9,503 bases of DNA from UBA3496 sp964558115 (lineage in GTDB: Bacteria; UBA8248): assembly GCA_964558115.1 (NCBI GenBank), contig CAZLCI010000072.1:1-9503 (forward strand). Direction: 5' to 3'. The translations under genes and the position numbers were made by a program. The notes under the pieces were generated by a model, which was not told the origin of the DNA, did not search any database, and saw nothing but the letters and a program-made list of their open reading frames with translations. Below, in pieces: positions 7,842 through 9,503 of this stretch (positions within the stretch are counted from its first letter, which is position 1; the number at the start of each line of letters is the position of its first letter).

Positions 7842-8525
7842 TCAAAGCAAACCATCCCTTAGAATTCTTCTAAAACCTTGATAAACATCTTCTCCGTATG
7901 CAATTGGAGCATATACCTCAGTTAATTTTCCGTTTTTAATTTTTTTATCGGACGCATAGGGATTATGAACAAATTTTCCATTTGGAAAAATCAAAGTTGG
8001 ACTCGTCATAGGAATGTTATTATTATCTCTTAGATTCATGGAATCTTTGTAATCTTCCATTACCGCTTTCTTAAATTTTCTACACTCTAAATCATTTCGA
8101 ATTTTATCCACTTGCAAATTTGACTCAGACGCGATTTCGCAAAGCACATCATTCTTATCTATTCTCCTACCTTCATAAAAGAAAGCACGTCTTAATTTCA
8201 AATCAAATATTCTAGATTTGAGTGGAGATTGAACAAAAGCACTTTTGTATGCTTCATAAGCAAGTAGAGTCGTACTTAGATATTCTTCATGTGGCCATGC
8301 TATACAAGGAGCAAGTGGCTCTTGCACAGCAACCAAAGGCCACTCCTGATCCACAATATGTCTTGGTGCAGGTCTTTTATTAATTATTTCTAGAGGAAAA
8401 GCTCTCCATGACAGATTCACTAAACCCTCGAACTCATCCCAGACATGATCCAACCGCGCCGCGGCAAGATAAGCCCATGGTCAGTGATATTCATGAAAGA
8501 TTTGAATTGTCTTCATTTCTTGCAT
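7842..8525 (-). CDS. DsbA/FrnE-like thioredoxin-fold protein, probable selenoprotein (in-frame UGA = Sec15)
   Basis: A conventional call starting at TTG 8453 gives 203 aa with no active site. The same frame continues upstream with only a TGA at 8483-8481 and supplies the missing N terminus: MKTIQIFHEYH, then TGA, then PWAYLAAARLDHVW. This is the first beta strand and the CPW-type active site of DsbA-family (FrnE-like) oxidoreductases, with TGA at the Cys position. From ATG 8525 the product is 227 residues with Sec15; ATG 8516 is an alternative start. GAGG (about 8535-8538) lies roughly 9 nt before ATG 8525. Family marks downstream are LSWRAFPLEI, RRAFFYEGRRID and a cis-Pro loop SPT (Pro176). 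The second motif position is Ala (U-P-W-A), so there is no resolving Cys in the motif; C74, C129 and C148 are elsewhere. No signal peptide is seen. The gene ends in an ordinary TGA. A nonsense mutation is the alternative, but the hairpin after the TGA and the intact frame argue for Sec. Confidence 0.8.
8448..8483 (-). promoter_or_regulatory. UGA(Sec) codon with candidate bacterial SECIS hairpin
   Basis: The TGA is at 8483-8481. Downstream on the coding strand, 8470-8461 (AUCUUGCCGC) pairs with 8457-8448 (GCGGUUGGAU) around loop GGC (8460-8458). This gives ten stacked positions, with four consecutive G-C pairs next to the loop, two G-U wobbles and one U-U mismatch. The loop starts 20 nt after the UGA and its first two bases are G, which matches what is known for bacterial SECIS elements (short apical loop with an early G, roughly 16-37 nt from the UGA). 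The stretch 8454-8464 is G/C at all 11 positions, in contrast to the surrounding AT-rich DNA. Confidence 0.65.
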
Positions 8526-8561
8526 TATTCATATCCTCTATCTGAAATTATGTCTTTTCTT

Positions 8562-8581
8562 TATAATACTTTAGTATCATA
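8562..8581. repeat. Imperfect 20-bp dyad in divergent promoter gap
   Basis: ATACT-TT-AGTAT (8566-8577) extends with one mismatch to TAT/ATA arms (8562-8581). A TATAAT (8562-8567, plus strand) and a TATGAT (8581-8576, minus strand) are built into the arms. It lies between the selenoprotein gene and the CoA-binding gene, which diverge. A shared operator or facing -10 elements are possible, but I could not match convincing -35 boxes on either strand. Confidence 0.3.
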
Positions 8582-8656
8582 ACTATTGAACATAATTTTC
8601 TCATATATAAAAATAAAATTGTAACATATCAAAAAATCTTTCTAGTAAAGGTGAAA

Positions 8657-9076
8657 ATGAAAAATACAAATCCTGAGAAACTAACTATTTCTAATATCCT
8701 AGAACAAACAAATACGATTGCGATTGTTGGTCTTTCTAATAAAGAATACAGAACTAGTTTTAGAATTGGGAAATTCTTACAAAACAACAACTTTACTATT
8801 ATTCCAGTCAATCCTAATATTGAAGAATCCTTAGGCGTGAAGGCATACAAATCACTTCTAGAAATAGAAGAAAAAATTGATATGATAAATATTTTCAGAA
8901 GAAATCACGAAATCTCAAAAATCACAAATGAAACCTTAAAAATGAAGCATCTACCCAAATTCTTTTGGATGCAAGAAGGTATTTATGATCCTACTAGCAG
9001 AGATATACTTGCTGGAAAAGGGATAACGACAATCCAAGATCTTTGTATAAAAAAAGTATATGAAGAAATCTTTTAA
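8657..9076 (+). CDS. CoA-binding domain protein (YccU-like, CoA_binding_2)
   Basis: This 139-aa protein has a single Rossmann-type fold of the kind called CoA-binding in succinyl-CoA synthetase-like proteins. It shows TIAIVGLSNKEYRTSFRIGKFL (first strand and nucleotide loop, 20-41), IPVNPN (49-54), a LGVKAYKSL segment, then INIFRRNHEI, FFWMQEGI and a C-terminal DLCIKK with Cys130. This order matches the small stand-alone YccU family. The biochemical role of that family is not well established; binding of CoA or a related ligand is inferred from the fold. The frame is open to GTG 8651, but that GTG belongs to the ribosome site AAGGTG, and ATG 8657 follows AGG by 5 nt, so ATG 8657 is chosen. 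It is divergent from the selenoprotein gene and is followed after 19 bp by the hydrolase, probably in one operon. Confidence 0.9.
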   Translation: MKNTNPEKLTISNILEQTNTIAIVGLSNKEYRTSFRIGKFLQNNNFTIIPVNPNIEESLGVKAYKSLLEIEEKIDMINIFRRNHEISKITNETLKMKHLPKFFWMQEGIYDPTSRDILAGKGITTIQDLCIKKVYEEIF

Positions 9077-9095
9077 ATAAGAAGAGTTAAAAGAC

Positions 9096-9503
9096 TTGCG
9101 CAAAAAAATATCCTTAACCTTTATAATCGTATTCATAGCAGGAATTCTTATGATCAGTTTTTTTGAGAAAATTGAAAACTTTTTCCTGTATCATCCCCGC
9201 CAATCATTAGACTCAAGCCTAGAAGGGTTACGTATTAAATATGAGAATGTAAAATTTACCGCAGAAGATAATACCAAATTACATGGGTGGTTCTTCCCAC
9301 CTAGTTCTACTAATAATTCAGTAATCCTTTGGGCTCATGGAAATGCAGGAAATATTTCACATAGAATAGAAAACATTCTTCTTATGCAAAAATATTTGGG
9401 TGTAGGCATCTTTATTTTTGATTATAGAGGATATGGATTAAGCGAAGGGAAACCAAATGAAAAAGGTCTCTACTCAGACATGGAAGGTGCATATCTTTGG
9501 CTT
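9096..9503 (+). CDS. Membrane-anchored alpha/beta hydrolase, BEM46/YfhR-like (3' partial)
   Basis: 136 residues are visible before the window ends. The N terminus (residues about 5-23, ISLTFIIVFIAGILMISFF, after basic RKK) is a signal anchor, followed by NFFLYHPRQ, as in BEM46/YfhR-type hydrolases that begin with a membrane helix and a F-x-x-P segment. The fold is then clear: HGWFFPPS, strand VILWAHGNAGN (oxyanion-hole region, 81-86) and FDYRGYGLSEGKP (109-120). The GxSxG nucleophile elbow should lie just beyond the window. I chose TTG 9096 (AAGAG 9 nt upstream) because it includes the anchor. ATG 9150, with AGGA 6 nt upstream, is a real alternative that would drop most of the membrane helix. 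The substrate is unknown; an esterase or peptidase-like activity is typical of the fold. Confidence 0.85.
   Translation, partial: MRKKISLTFIIVFIAGILMISFFEKIENFFLYHPRQSLDSSLEGLRIKYENVKFTAEDNTKLHGWFFPPSSTNNSVILWAHGNAGNISHRIENILLMQKYLGVGIFIFDYRGYGLSEGKPNEKGLYSDMEGAYLWL

Noticed and set aside
7842..8453. TTG 8453 as the gene start (203 aa)
   Set aside because: It has no Shine-Dalgarno site, lies inside the candidate SECIS stem, and would remove the first beta strand and the active site of the fold.
8481..8483. TGA read as Trp or Gly through an alternative genetic code
   Set aside because: All other genes use TGG for Trp, none has an internal TGA, and the same gene ends with TGA at 7842-7844 as an ordinary stop. 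Recoding is local.
8454..8525. N terminus lost by frameshift, or a pseudogene
   Set aside because: No frameshift is needed, the frame is continuous from ATG 8525 apart from the TGA, and the rest of the protein is undamaged. A point nonsense mutation cannot be fully excluded and is stated as the alternative.
8629..8850. Minus-strand ORF of 73 aa
   Set aside because: It lies antisense to the CoA-binding gene, resembles no family and has a low-complexity hydrophobic translation.
8951..9136. Minus-strand ORF of 61 aa
   Set aside because: It is a shadow of the CoA-binding and hydrolase genes with no ribosome site of note.
1..9503. Mobile elements, CRISPR, tRNA or riboswitch
   Set aside because: I found no transposase, integrase, direct-repeat array, cloverleaf or long structured leader; the intergenic gaps are all under about 170 bp.

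Overview
This is an AT-rich bacterial window with nine protein genes. Seven are complete and the two at the edges are partial. Gene starts are preceded by GGAGG-like Shine-Dalgarno sites, two promoters look sigma70-like, and TypA and PriA are standard bacterial housekeeping proteins. I cannot place the organism. An AT-rich Gram-negative, perhaps aquatic, bacterium is only a guess. I see no rRNA, tRNA, insertion sequence, CRISPR array or phage gene, and no gene-free stretch longer than about 170 bp.

Layout: (1) 1-1786 (+), the translational GTPase typA, missing only its first few codons. (2) 1789-4389 (-), the replication-restart helicase priA, tail to tail with typA. (3) 4390-4554, a divergent regulatory gap with a good priA promoter and an operator-like dyad. 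(4) 4555-4887 (+), a small coiled-coil protein of unknown function. (5) 6883-4884 (-), an acyl-CoA dehydrogenase followed by a short-chain dehydrogenase. (6) 8525-6987 (-), a DsbA/FrnE-like thioredoxin-fold protein followed by an aldo/keto reductase. (7) 8526-8656, a second divergent gap with an imperfect dyad. (8) 8657-9503 (+), a CoA-binding-fold protein and then the start of an alpha/beta hydrolase that runs off the window.

The main find is in region 6. A conventional gene call for the FrnE-like protein would begin at TTG 8453 and lack the redox motif. Reading upstream in the same frame gives a clean beta-strand and active-site segment, MKTIQIFHEYH-[TGA]-PWAYLAAARLD, with an in-frame TGA exactly where this family has its catalytic Cys (CPW). 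Right after the TGA lies a GC-rich hairpin in an otherwise AT-rich gene. Its spacing and G-containing apical loop are as expected for a bacterial SECIS element. The gene is best read as a 227-aa selenoprotein starting at ATG 8525 with Sec at residue 15. No Sec machinery (selA, selB, selC, selD) lies in the window, so this needs the rest of the genome.

The accessory genes are mostly oxidoreductases (acyl-CoA dehydrogenase, SDR, AKR and the thiol/selenol oxidoreductase). This suggests small-molecule or fatty/aromatic acyl-CoA metabolism, but no pathway can be named. Several starts were corrected from Shine-Dalgarno evidence: priA to TTG 4389, the acyl-CoA dehydrogenase to ATG 6883 and the CoA-binding protein to ATG 8657.
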